24,359 nt of DNA, from positions 1 to 24,359 of IMG/VR virus record IMGVR_UViG_3300042478_002106; one strand, given 5' to 3'. This stretch comes from a virus. The notes beneath the pieces are model-generated. The model had not been told where the DNA came from. It saw only the letters and a list, made by a program, of their open reading frames with translations, and searched no databases. Both the position numbers and the translations under genes were made by a program. Position 1 is the stretch's first letter; the number at the start of each line of letters is the position of its first letter. This document shows positions 16,494-21,966 of the stretch, in pieces.

Positions 16494-17484
16494 GAGAGTA
16501 TAGTTCAATATCAGAACTAACCATATCATGAACTAGTTGTTGAAATGTAATTTTAGGAATCCATTTTAGAACTTTTTTAGCTTTGCTACAATCTCCTTTA
16601 AGATATTCAACTTCGGCCGGTCTATAAAGAGACGGATCAATTGTCACATAATCTCTATAATCTTTATTAACAAAAGAGAATGACTCTTGTAAAAATTTTT
16701 CAACAGTTTGAGCTTGTCCGGTACTTATAACAAAATCATCAGCTTTATCTCGAACTAGCATTAATCTCATAGCCTCAACATAATCTTTGGCGTGTCCCCA
16801 ATCTCTTACCGCATTAATATTTCCAAGTTTGAGTTTTTCGTTATGTTCTAGTTTGTTATTAACTAGTCGCCCTATATATTTGGTTATTTTTCGCGTAACA
16901 AAGTTTTCGCCGCGACGAGGACTTTCATGATTAAATAGTATTCCGCTACAAGCATGTAATTTATAAGCCTCTCGATATATTTGAACCATTCGGTGGCTAG
17001 CAAGTTTAGCTACAGCATATGGACTTTGAGGCAACAAAACTGTCTCTTCGTTTTGATATTTATTACCATCAGAGTCAACTGAATAATTTCGCCCAAACAT
17101 TTCGCTGGTGCTTGCTTGATAAAATCGAGTGGTTGAACTAAATTTTCTAATATTTTCTAGTATGTTAATTACGCCAATAGCATCAATTTCGAATGTGGTG
17201 GTTGGCTGTTTAAAGCTAGTTGCCACATGACTCTGAGCGGCCAGATTATAAAATTCCTTGGGGCGATGCTTGGTTATTATATCTGTGCAATCACTAGGAT
17301 CAGTAAGATCAAATTCTTCCAATATTAATCGTGGATGATTAACTATGCTTTTAATACGTTCAAAATTGATTGAACTACTTCGTCGGTATAGTCCAACAAC
17401 TCCGTATCCTTTTTGTAAAAGATTTTCCGCCAGATAACTTCCGTCTTGGCCCGTTATGCCCGTGATAATTGCTGTTTTACTCAT
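16486..17484 (-). CDS. gmd: GDP-mannose 4,6-dehydratase
   Basis: A 332-residue short-chain dehydratase/reductase of the extended type. It converts GDP-mannose to GDP-4-keto-6-deoxymannose, the precursor of fucose, rhamnose and other deoxysugars. Seen are the NADP-binding GITGQDGSYLAE, catalytic STSEMFG and SPYAVAKLASH (Tyr-x3-Lys), and substrate-loop NHESPRRGENFVTRKI and RDWGHAKDYVEAM. Nothing essential is missing, so it is probably active. The chosen ATG overlaps the stop of the preceding gene (ATGAGTAA); a GTG four codons earlier is possible. The gene sits inside the packaging cluster, an odd place for sugar metabolism, and no reductase partner is visible in the window. Likely role: altering host surface sugars. 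Confidence 0.93.
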   Translation of the reverse strand: MSKTAIITGITGQDGSYLAENLLQKGYGVVGLYRRSSSINFERIKSIVNHPRLILEEFDLTDPSDCTDIITKHRPKEFYNLAAQSHVATSFKQPTTTFEIDAIGVINILENIRKFSSTTRFYQASTSEMFGRNYSVDSDGNKYQNEETVLLPQSPYAVAKLASHRMVQIYREAYKLHACSGILFNHESPRRGENFVTRKITKYIGRLVNNKLEHNEKLKLGNINAVRDWGHAKDYVEAMRLMLVRDKADDFVISTGQAQTVEKFLQESFSFVNKDYRDYVTIDPSLYRPAEVEYLKGDCSKAKKVLKWIPKITFQQLVHDMVSSDIELYSRA

Positions 17485-18301
17485 TGTTATTAACACTCTC
17501 TGAGTTTAAAAATGGTTTGTCTACTGTGCCGTCCTGATAATTATGATAATCATAAAGTTTCTGCTTAACCTTACTGGTAGCCATGCTAAGAATTTCCATT
17601 TCTCGTCCTTCTTTTTCTCTTATTTCTTCGTCTTCTAGCATTCGTATTAATCCTGTCCAACTGCTTTTGCCGTCTTCTATTCTTTTGATTCGTTGTTCTC
17701 TTGTGGCTTTAAGGTCTTTACTAATTTTTTGTTGTTCATTGAGCAGTTTGGTATATTCATTGGTATAATTTGCTATACTGTTTCGGGCAAAGCTGAGTTG
17801 AGTTTCTAAATTGGCTAATTTCGGTATGTCTCTTTCAACTTCTGGCTTGCTATAAATTTCGTCCACCATTCGCTGAAGTTTTTCAGTTTCAGCAATATGA
17901 CGTTTTCGTTCTTTCATGCTTCGATTAATAAGAATATCTATAGTGATAAACTGTTTGATCTGCAGTTCTTCAGCGGGCAACACGTCTTCTCGAAACTGCT
18001 TTACCAGATTAATCCATGTGCTTTCAAAGTATTCTAATTCTCCGGTGTCACTATCAAATTGTCGTGTGATTTCTGGCCAAAACGTTTTACTATGAAGTTT
18101 TTGACTAAGTATCTGATTATCATTACTGCTGTTAATAACTGATAATTGATTTTCGTTAACATATCGCTGTATTGGGCCGACAGTTCGATTTAAATGATTT
18201 GCTATTTCTTGTAAAGAGGATGAAGTATAATTATCTCGAATGTATTTTTCTTCATCAAGACTTAATTGTCCTCGTTTTTTGGGTACATCTCTGCTTTCCA
18301 A
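17477..18301 (-). CDS. HTH plus coiled-coil protein, candidate small terminase
   Basis: The start is a TTG at 18301 with GGAG eight bases upstream; it overlaps the end of the sigma-like gene. Residues about 10-55 are a helix-turn-helix (LSLDEEKYIRDNY, LQEIANHLNRTVGPIQRYV). Residues about 80-230 are long charged helices (FREDVLPAEELQIKQFITID, FARNSIANYTNEYTKLLNEQ, KDLKATREQRIKRIEDGKSS). The tail has KQKLYDYHNYQDGTVDKPFL. A DNA-binding head, coiled-coil oligomerisation core and position upstream of TerL fit a small terminase subunit that recognises packaging sites. The 274-residue length is on the long side for TerS. It could instead be a regulator. The HTH resembles that of the gene at 19145. 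Confidence 0.55.
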   Translation of the reverse strand: MESRDVPKKRGQLSLDEEKYIRDNYTSSSLQEIANHLNRTVGPIQRYVNENQLSVINSSNDNQILSQKLHSKTFWPEITRQFDSDTGELEYFESTWINLVKQFREDVLPAEELQIKQFITIDILINRSMKERKRHIAETEKLQRMVDEIYSKPEVERDIPKLANLETQLSFARNSIANYTNEYTKLLNEQQKISKDLKATREQRIKRIEDGKSSWTGLIRMLEDEEIREKEGREMEILSMATSKVKQKLYDYHNYQDGTVDKPFLNSESVNNNE

Positions 18302-18924
18302 TTTTTGCTCTCCATTATTTTAACAATGTGGTTTTTTAGTTTTTTGAGTTCTATCTTGTTAACTTTTGATCCGTGTTTCAGTTTGAGATAAGTTTCTCTA
18401 AATTCTAATTGAATATGATCGTCTAAAAATTTAATTAGCTCTTTATTTTCTAATAAGTTTTCAGTATGTGATGATGGTGCAAGATGAGATGATTGGTCGA
18501 TATATCCTGGTTGAATAATGTTCTTTTTGGCCTCATTTCTTTTTGCCCACGAGGCGTATAGTTCACAGTCATCTTTATTGGAAAATTTTTCACATTGATT
18601 AATGCTAACTTTGCAACCTTTGTCGAAAAAAGGACAAGAATGACAGGGTTTATCGGGCCTTTGATAGTTGTTTCTTTTATAATTAAATAGTCTATTACGA
18701 ACGTGGGTCCAAAGGAAGTTTTCTAAGGGTCTTTTTTTGTCATAATTTTTAAGACCTTCCAATGCAAAAATAGCAGCTTGTTGCTTCATATCGTCTATAC
18801 TATGATATGCGAATCTGAATTTATTGGCTAATCTTTTACTAATATTGTCTAATACTAATAAAAACTCTTCTGTACTAACGCCATTGGGTAATTCAGGTGG
18901 TAGTTTGGTCTTTTTTTTGCTCAT
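18262..18924 (-). CDS. Sigma-70 region 2-like factor with Cys cluster
   Basis: A 220-residue protein. Residues about 24-85 (ISKRLANKFRFAYHSIDD, MKQQAAIFALEGLKNYD, FLWTHVRNRLFNYKRN) read as sigma-70 region 2: core-binding helix, then the -10 recognition helix with its aromatic and basic residues. Residues 94-120 hold five cysteines (C94, C97, C104, C111, C120) suggesting a metal-binding insert. The C-terminal helices (LDDHIQLEFRETYLKLKHG) could be a degenerate region 4. T4 gp55, the late sigma factor, has similar size and only region 2. Lying at the head of the structural operon, it may direct late transcription. The function is inferred from fold-level resemblance. Confidence 0.65.
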   Translation of the reverse strand: MSKKKTKLPPELPNGVSTEEFLLVLDNISKRLANKFRFAYHSIDDMKQQAAIFALEGLKNYDKKRPLENFLWTHVRNRLFNYKRNNYQRPDKPCHSCPFFDKGCKVSINQCEKFSNKDDCELYASWAKRNEAKKNIIQPGYIDQSSHLAPSSHTENLLENKELIKFLDDHIQLEFRETYLKLKHGSKVNKIELKKLKNHIVKIMESKNWKAEMYPKNEDN

Positions 18925-19057
18925 TTATTAGTTCTGCTATGCTCTTTCCGTTGTCTAATAATAGGTCATTAATAATATCGTCATTAATAGAGCCAGAGGC
19001 TTTAACGAATAATACGCTATCAGCAACAATGTCCGGGTCAAAATGGGAGTCTTTCAT
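18893..19057 (-). CDS. Small acidic protein heading leftward operon
   Basis: A 54-residue protein beginning MKDSHFDPDIVADSVLFV and ending NEQKKDQTTT; I recognise no family. The ATG at 19057 has AAGGA seven bases upstream. A TTG nine codons earlier would need initiation almost at the mRNA 5' end, so it is less likely. The gene overlaps the sigma-like gene by 32 bases in another frame, so the two are probably co-translated. It is acidic and helical (INDDIINDLLLDNGKSIAEL). As the first gene of the leftward operon with a sigma-like partner it could be a small regulator or anti-sigma factor; this is speculation from context. Confidence 0.6.
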   Translation of the reverse strand: MKDSHFDPDIVADSVLFVKASGSINDDIINDLLLDNGKSIAELINEQKKDQTTT

Positions 19058-19066
19058 ATTTTTTCC

Positions 19067-19094
19067 TTGCTCTAAACTGATCAAACCTTATTAT
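19067..19094 (+). promoter_or_regulatory. Rightward promoter for small HTH gene
   Basis: TTGCTC (19067-19072), 16-base spacer, TATTAT (19089-19094). It faces the leftward promoter and shares the same AT core, so the two promoters would compete for polymerase. It is weaker than the leftward boxes. Confidence 0.4.
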
Positions 19095-19120
19095 AGTATG
19101 TTTTGGGGCGAGATTGTCAA
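19090..19120 (-). promoter_or_regulatory. Leftward promoter of the packaging/structural operon
   Basis: On the minus strand TTGACA (19120-19115) and TATAAT (19095-19090) are both perfect consensus boxes, but 19 bases apart, longer than the ideal 17. The predicted start lies near 19083, giving a leader of about 26 bases with AAGGA before the ATG at 19057. Its -10 overlaps that of the rightward promoter. Confidence 0.6.
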
Positions 19121-19144
19121 CAAATTAAAAGATAGGAGCGATTT

Positions 19145-19381
19145 ATGGCTAATTATAAGAAGTGGACCAATGCTGAGCTAGACTATATTAATAATAATCA
19201 TACTCTGTTATGTGACGAAGGATTGGCAGCCTCATTAAGTAAAATGACTGGCGAAACTATTAGCACAGCAATGGTACGACGCCAGCGAAGAAAGCTAGCT
19301 TTGAAGAAGAGCAGGGGCCGTCCAAAGAAGATTAAGGAAATTAATAGCTCAAGGGATACTGAAGCTACTGCTATAAGTTGA
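19145..19381 (+). CDS. Small HTH/AT-hook DNA-binding protein
   Basis: A 78-residue basic protein. Residues 5-55 (KKWTNAELDYINNN, LAASLSKMTGETISTAMVRR) are a Myb- or HTH-like three-helix unit resembling the N-terminus of the 274-residue protein at 17477 (both have acidic-x-x-YI-x-x-N, then A-x-x-L-x-x-x-T). Residues about 57-63 (RGRPKK) form an AT-hook that would grip the minor groove. AGGAG lies seven bases before the ATG. It is read from the divergent promoter facing the structural operon, so autoregulation or control of the leftward promoter is plausible. An intrinsic terminator lies 36 bases after the stop. No enzymatic domain is present. Confidence 0.75.
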   Translation: MANYKKWTNAELDYINNNHTLLCDEGLAASLSKMTGETISTAMVRRQRRKLALKKSRGRPKKIKEINSSRDTEATAIS

Positions 19382-19416
19382 AATTTAGCAGATAAATAAT
19401 TAAGAGGGCGGGACAG

Positions 19417-19458
19417 CGGTCACGATTAATAATTTTAGTCGTGGCCGTTGTTGTTTTA
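19417..19458 (+). terminator. Intrinsic terminator after small HTH gene
   Basis: A nine-base stem CGGTCACGA/TCGTGGCCG (one T-G pair) with a 13-base AT-rich loop is followed by TTGTTGTTTT. The tail overlaps the -35 region of the next promoter. Confidence 0.75.
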
Positions 19459-19478
19459 TGGGGATTGGCCGTTATAAT
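19451..19478 (+). promoter_or_regulatory. Promoter of secreted-protein gene
   Basis: TTGTTT (19451-19456), 16-base spacer, perfect TATAAT (19473-19478). The predicted start near 19485 leaves a leader of about 35 bases carrying AGGAG at 19507-19511. Confidence 0.6.
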
Positions 19479-19519
19479 AGAGTGATGCAAGGTCAAAATA
19501 CTTTCTAGGAGACTAGGTC

Positions 19520-19816
19520 ATGAAAATGTTTATTTTATTAGTTTGTGGTTTATTTTGTGGTGTTGGAAATGATAGCAATGCTTGTGAATGGACCAGGGCA
19601 AGAAATGTTCAGCCAGTTTATGTTCCTGTTCAGCAAGTTCAACCAGCCATATCGTGGTCTTATGTTCAACAAACATTTGTTAATTATGTTCCAACAGTAG
19701 TTTATCAGCCAGTAGTAAATACTCAGGTAATTGCTATTCCGTCAGTGGTTTATCCTATTTATGCTCCTGTTCCTGTTGTTCCTTATTTCTATGGATATAG
19801 TGTTTATAGATACTAG
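19520..19816 (+). CDS. Small secreted Pro/Val/Tyr-rich protein
   Basis: A 98-residue protein with a signal peptide: MKMFILLVCGLFCGVG, then a likely cut near DSNACEW. The possible lipobox is poor, so type I processing or retention by Cys22 is uncertain. The mature part is rich in Val, Pro, Tyr and Gln (VYVPVQQVQP, VVYQPVVNTQ, YAPVPVVPYFYGY) and has almost no charge. AGGAG lies eight bases before the ATG. Such short exported VxYxPV proteins are common in Planctomycetes and I do not recognise them as phage virion parts. It could be a host-derived surface or exclusion protein expressed during infection. The gene has its own promoter and stands alone. Confidence 0.7.
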   Translation: MKMFILLVCGLFCGVGNDSNACEWTRARNVQPVYVPVQQVQPAISWSYVQQTFVNYVPTVVYQPVVNTQVIAIPSVVYPIYAPVPVVPYFYGYSVYRY

Positions 19817-19870
19817 GGGGAATTCGGCTAATATAAGTGGTGCAGAATAAGATTTAATTAATGGGGGAAC

Positions 19871-19905
19871 TGGCCAATTGTAATATGTCCGGCCAATTAT
19901 TTTTT
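19871..19905 (+). terminator. Weak intrinsic terminator
   Basis: TGGCC/GGCCA stem of five bases with a 15-base loop, followed by ATTATTTTTT. It lies 55 bases after the secreted-protein stop. The short stem makes it weak. Confidence 0.45.
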
Positions 19906-19931
19906 AGAACAGGTGTCTATGGAAACATTAT

Positions 19932-19945
19932 TGATACTTGTATCA
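19932..19945. promoter_or_regulatory. Perfect palindrome, possible operator
   Basis: TGATAC-TT-GTATCA is perfectly symmetrical and is followed at once by an AT-rich TATAAAAATT. It could bind a dimeric repressor. No matching site was seen elsewhere in the window. Confidence 0.35.
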
Positions 19946-20096
19946 GTATAAAAATTATTTGTGAAAGATTATTATGGGAAAAATGGCTAATAAACTGGCC
20001 AATTACGTATGGTGGTCCTTATTGTTTTTAGACCACCCGCAAGGTATGGCGATTTTCTAAGCCCCTTAATATAAAATGAAAAAACCCCCTCTTGCC

Positions 20097-20176
20097 CTAA
20101 AGTGTTGTGGCGTAAGACTTTACGACGAGTGATGGACGCAAAAGTTGTCATAAACTCTTATGGGGTAACGACTTAG
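20097..20176. repeat. Type I inverted-repeat element, copy A
   Basis: Left arm 20097-20124 and right arm 20149-20176 are imperfect reverse complements: by eye 18 Watson-Crick and 4 wobble pairs out of 28. Each arm also has its own small hairpin (CGTAA-GACT-TTACG type left, CATAA-ACTC-TTATG right). This is the first copy and the only one not abutting a stop codon. The promoter follows 43 bases later. Confidence 0.85.
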
Positions 20177-20218
20177 AAAAAACGTAAAAGCATTTGCATA
20201 AATCGAAAGTTTTTCCGC

Positions 20219-20246
20219 TTGAAACCTAAAGATTGGCCTGTATAAT
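20219..20246 (+). promoter_or_regulatory. Promoter A
   Basis: TTGAAA, 16-base spacer containing CCTAAAG and ending CTG, TATAAT, then CCGATATAAGAG. Spacer core and start region match promoters B, D and E. Confidence 0.8.
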
Positions 20247-20278
20247 ACCGATATAAGAGAAAGAAAGAGAGAAAGAAA

Positions 20279-20500
20279 ATGGAAAAAGCAACTCATATCA
20301 ACGATTTTATTGGTAGCCTTCCTAGGATTGTGGAAAAGAAGGTGTGGAAGGTTACGGATAAGGATGGAACGGTTGTTCAGTATGTTGGCGCTACCGATAA
20401 CCGTGAGAGCACAGCACAAGCGTACATCAAAGAGAAGTATCCCCAAAGAGATTTGATTCTGACCTTCTCACACTTCAAAGGTTTGATTACCCTTCGCTAG
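20279..20500 (+). CDS. Small phage protein, unknown function
   Basis: A 73-residue protein with no family I recognise. MEKATHINDFIGSLPRIVEK is followed by a beta hairpin (KVWKVTDKDGTVVQYVGAT) and a helix (STAQAYIKEKYPQRD), ending LTFSHFKGLITLR. It is basic and cytoplasmic in type. The leader is purine-only (GAGAAAGAAAGAG) without a clear AGGAGG, which may still bind the ribosome. It lies between a type I element with promoter and the first type II cassette, and its TAG stop is part of the type II CTAGAGGGG sequence. Codon use is richer in G+C than in the structural genes. Confidence 0.75.
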   Translation: MEKATHINDFIGSLPRIVEKKVWKVTDKDGTVVQYVGATDNRESTAQAYIKEKYPQRDLILTFSHFKGLITLR

Positions 20501-20534
20501 AGGGGATTGACAAGCAAAAAAGTTTCTGTAGAAT
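20490..20534 (+). promoter_or_regulatory. Type II cassette 1: hairpin plus promoter
   Basis: A CCCT/AGGG hairpin (20490-20504) spans the stop codon and is followed directly by TTGACA (20507-20512), 16-base spacer, TAGAAT (20529-20534). The sequence CTAGAGGGG, TTGACAAG, AAAAAA, TTTCTGTA and TTCATCA recurs in cassette 2. Confidence 0.8.
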
Positions 20535-20561
20535 AACTTCATCATCACCAAGGAAAACAAA

Positions 20562-20750
20562 ATGAACGATCTCAAGAGTCTTTTTCTTGCTATGGCCGCT
20601 GGTAAGTATGCTGGATTCCGAGATACTAAGGGTAAGGGATATATCGGAATCATCAACGGTATCATGCGTGAGGATGGTAGTGGTCGTAACTGGATCATTA
20701 CTGTGACTGAGGGAATCAAAACGAGCAAGGTTTTTATCCACGCAACGTAA
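20562..20750 (+). CDS. Small phage protein, unknown function
   Basis: A 62-residue protein, no recognised family. It starts MNDLKSLFLAMAAGKYAGF and continues as a small beta-rich unit (GYIGIINGIMREDG, NWIITVTEGIKTSKVFI). AAGGA lies eight bases before the ATG. It is transcribed from type II cassette 1. The TAA stop (20748-20750) lies inside the left arm of type I element B, so the last codons are shared with the repeat. The fold may be an SH3- or OB-like small barrel, but this is guesswork from the strand pattern. Confidence 0.72.
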   Translation: MNDLKSLFLAMAAGKYAGFRDTKGKGYIGIINGIMREDGSGRNWIITVTEGIKTSKVFIHAT

Positions 20751-20827
20751 GCCCAATAATCACAAGACTTTACGTCGAGTGGGGGCATAGAGGGATGATC
20801 TAAACTCTTGTCGCATAACGACTTACG
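20747..20827. repeat. Type I inverted-repeat element, copy B
   Basis: Left arm 20747-20774 and right arm 20800-20827. Both arms carry ACAAGA where other copies have ATAAGA, so the two arms changed together. The TAA stop of the upstream gene is inside the left arm. The promoter follows 32 bases later. Confidence 0.85.
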
Positions 20828-20858
20828 AACCTTGCGATCTTTTAAGGAAACTTTTTGC

Positions 20859-20886
20859 TTGATCTCTAAGAAATACCCTGTATAAT
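20859..20886 (+). promoter_or_regulatory. Promoter B
   Basis: TTGATC, 16-base spacer with CTAAG and ending CTG, perfect TATAAT, then GATGATATAAGAG as in promoter A. Confidence 0.78.
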
Positions 20887-20913
20887 GATGATATAAGAGA
20901 AAAGGAGAAAAAG

Positions 20914-21129
20914 ATGGATACGACTAAGATCAACAACGCTCTGAAAATGATTTGGGGTAGCGAAACGTACAACGTGGTGCTACTGTATACGGCAGACGGT
21001 AAACTGTTTGCAGAATGTGAAGCAACGAATGACCGACGACGAATCACGGAAAGCAACTACGAAGAAATGCTGAACGATATGTTCTATAACTTCTGTATGG
21101 AAAAGGCCTCTTGGATGGGCGTCTCATGA
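20914..21129 (+). CDS. Small phage protein, unknown function
   Basis: A 71-residue acidic protein, no recognised family. An N-terminal helix (MDTTKINNALKMIWGS) is followed by two strands (YNVVLLYTADGKLFAECEA), a basic turn (NDRRRITESN) and a C-terminal helix (YEEMLNDMFYNFCMEKASW). This alpha-beta-beta-alpha layout suggests a compact cytoplasmic domain. AAGGAG lies six bases before the ATG. It is driven by promoter B and followed within one base by the type II cassette 2 hairpin. Confidence 0.75.
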   Translation: MDTTKINNALKMIWGSETYNVVLLYTADGKLFAECEATNDRRRITESNYEEMLNDMFYNFCMEKASWMGVS

Positions 21130-21173
21130 CCCCCACTAGAGGGGTTGACAAGATAAAAAACTTTCTGTAAAAT
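21130..21173 (+). promoter_or_regulatory. Type II cassette 2: hairpin plus promoter
   Basis: CCCC/GGGG hairpin (21131-21144) directly joined to TTGACA (21145-21150), 17-base spacer, TAAAAT (21168-21173). It matches cassette 1 almost base for base from CTAGAGGGG through TTCATCACCAAG. Confidence 0.8.
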
Positions 21174-21205
21174 ACGTTCATCACCAAGAGAAGAGGAAAA
21201 AGAAA

Positions 21206-21538
21206 ATGGCTACCAAGTTCAAGATTATCGAAGATGCCAAGCGTCAGGTTCGCATGTGCTTTGTTGGTATGGCTACTCGGCATCAGCCGTCGCTTGCCGA
21301 TGGATTGTATGGCCCGATTCACAGTGAAAAGATTCACAAGTTCAATCGCAAGGCTCTCCGCAAGGGTAGTAAGGCTAAGGCGGAAAAGGTTGACTCTCGC
21401 TACAATGGGGGAGAGGATACCATGATCGTGGCGGTTGGCAAGCCCGGTTCGGCTGAGCGTAAGGCGGCACTGGCAGACCAGTATGCTGCGATTATGGCAT
21501 CGGGCGAGGAACTTTCCCCCTTCGGTTGGAGGGGTTGA
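21206..21538 (+). CDS. Small basic phage protein, unknown function
   Basis: A 110-residue protein, no recognised family. Its first half is strongly basic (KFKIIEDAKRQVRMCFVG, KFNRKALRKGSKAKAEK), which suggests nucleic acid binding. The second half has EDTMIVAVGKPGSAERKAAL and a helix before SPFGWRG. GAGG lies nine bases before the ATG, read from type II cassette 2. The last codons form a third copy of the type II hairpin, and type I element C starts two bases after the TGA. A run of other-frame ORFs here is due to its G+C-rich codons. Confidence 0.75.
   Translation: MATKFKIIEDAKRQVRMCFVGMATRHQPSLADGLYGPIHSEKIHKFNRKALRKGSKAKAEKVDSRYNGGEDTMIVAVGKPGSAERKAALADQYAAIMASGEELSPFGWRG
21517..21534 (+). 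repeat. Type II hairpin, third copy without promoter
   Basis: CCCC/GGGG hairpin with CTTCGG in the loop, directly followed by GTTGACC, as in the other type II copies. The promoter half is missing: the sequence switches into type I element C at 21540. This looks like a recombination joint between the two cassette types. Confidence 0.65.
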
Positions 21539-21539
21539 C

Positions 21540-21620
21540 CTAAAGCCTTACCGCATAAGACTTTGCGACGAGGCCCGCCGCCCGCGTTTTTCGTAAACTC
21601 TTACGCCACAACACCTTGTG
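21540..21620. repeat. Type I inverted-repeat element, copy C
   Basis: Left arm 21540-21567, right arm 21592-21620. Local hairpins are CGTAA-ACTC-TTACG and the perfect CACAA-CACC-TTGTG. An extra CTTAC/GTAAG hairpin follows at 21624-21639. The element starts two bases after the TGA of the upstream gene. The centre is very G+C-rich and followed by TTTTT. Confidence 0.85.
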
Positions 21621-21661
21621 AATCTTACGGCATTGTAAGGAAAAATATTCACGACTACCCC

Positions 21662-21689
21662 TTGCATTGGCCGATAATATCTGTATAAT
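21662..21689 (+). promoter_or_regulatory. Promoter C
   Basis: TTGCAT, 16-base spacer, TATAAT. The spacer and start region differ from promoters A, B, D and E. Transcription should begin near 21696, which makes the ATG there useless for ordinary initiation and favours the start at 21729. Confidence 0.7.
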
Positions 21690-21728
21690 CGTGGCATGAT
21701 GATCACCACCACCAACGAGGACGCCAAA

Positions 21729-21902
21729 ATGCTCCACGACCTTGACGAACCAAACAGCCAACTGAGTTACCTTGCCGAGCAGGGTATCATCGAGCCGATG
21801 GTCGAGCCGATTGACGATCCTAGTTTGGAAGTGAACTACTGGGATTGGGCAGAAGTGATCGGTATTGTTGACAATCTGGTTCCGGAGGAGTATGCTGTAT
21901 GA
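21729..21902 (+). CDS. Small acidic phage protein, unknown function
   Basis: The likely start is the ATG at 21729 with GAGG eight bases upstream. An in-frame ATG at 21696 coincides with the predicted transcription start and has no SD, so it would need leaderless translation. The 57-residue product (MLHDLDEPNSQLSYLAEQGI, EPMVEPIDDPSLEVNYWDW, LVPEEYAV) is strongly acidic with only His as a possible positive charge. No family is recognised. Its TGA overlaps the ATG of the next small membrane protein (ATGA), so the two are translationally coupled. Confidence 0.65.
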   Translation: MLHDLDEPNSQLSYLAEQGIIEPMVEPIDDPSLEVNYWDWAEVIGIVDNLVPEEYAV

Positions 21903-21964
21903 GTGCCTTACTGATCGTGGTTTCATACATTGGATTGTGTTTTTGTGTTCTTTGTAAGGATTAG
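21899..21964 (+). CDS. Tiny membrane peptide
   Basis: A 21-residue peptide, MSALLIVVSYIGLCFCVLCKD by translation (one transmembrane helix with three cysteines and a charged end). Its ATG overlaps the upstream TGA, and the GGAG about six bases earlier (CCGGAGGAG) is a good ribosome site. The next gene starts two bases after its stop. Very short single-helix proteins are common in phage early regions and may target the host membrane. Coding is supported by coupling and RBS only. Confidence 0.5.
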   Translation: MSALLIVVSYIGLCFCVLCKD

Positions 21965-21966
21965 TT

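Larger units (their letters stand above)
19817..20096 (+). other. Non-coding stretch with terminator, palindrome and GGCCAATT repeats
   Basis: There is no convincing gene between 19817 and 20278. This stretch holds a weak terminator (19871-19905), a perfect 14-base palindrome (19932-19945), three copies of GGCCAATT (near 19872, 19891 and 19998) and a GGTGGTC/GACCACC stem at about 20010-20037. A possible 28-codon ORF at 19974-20060 (MGKMANKLANYVWW start) has only a weak SD. Another ORF, 19861-20031, has none. Confidence 0.5.

Noticed and set aside
19861-20031. 56-codon ORF starting MGELANCNMSG
   Set aside because: No SD, runs through the terminator and palindrome, and looks like translated non-coding DNA.
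20078-20134. 18-codon ORF starting MKKPPLALKCC
   Set aside because: Runs into type I element A and ends within it; no supporting ribosome site.
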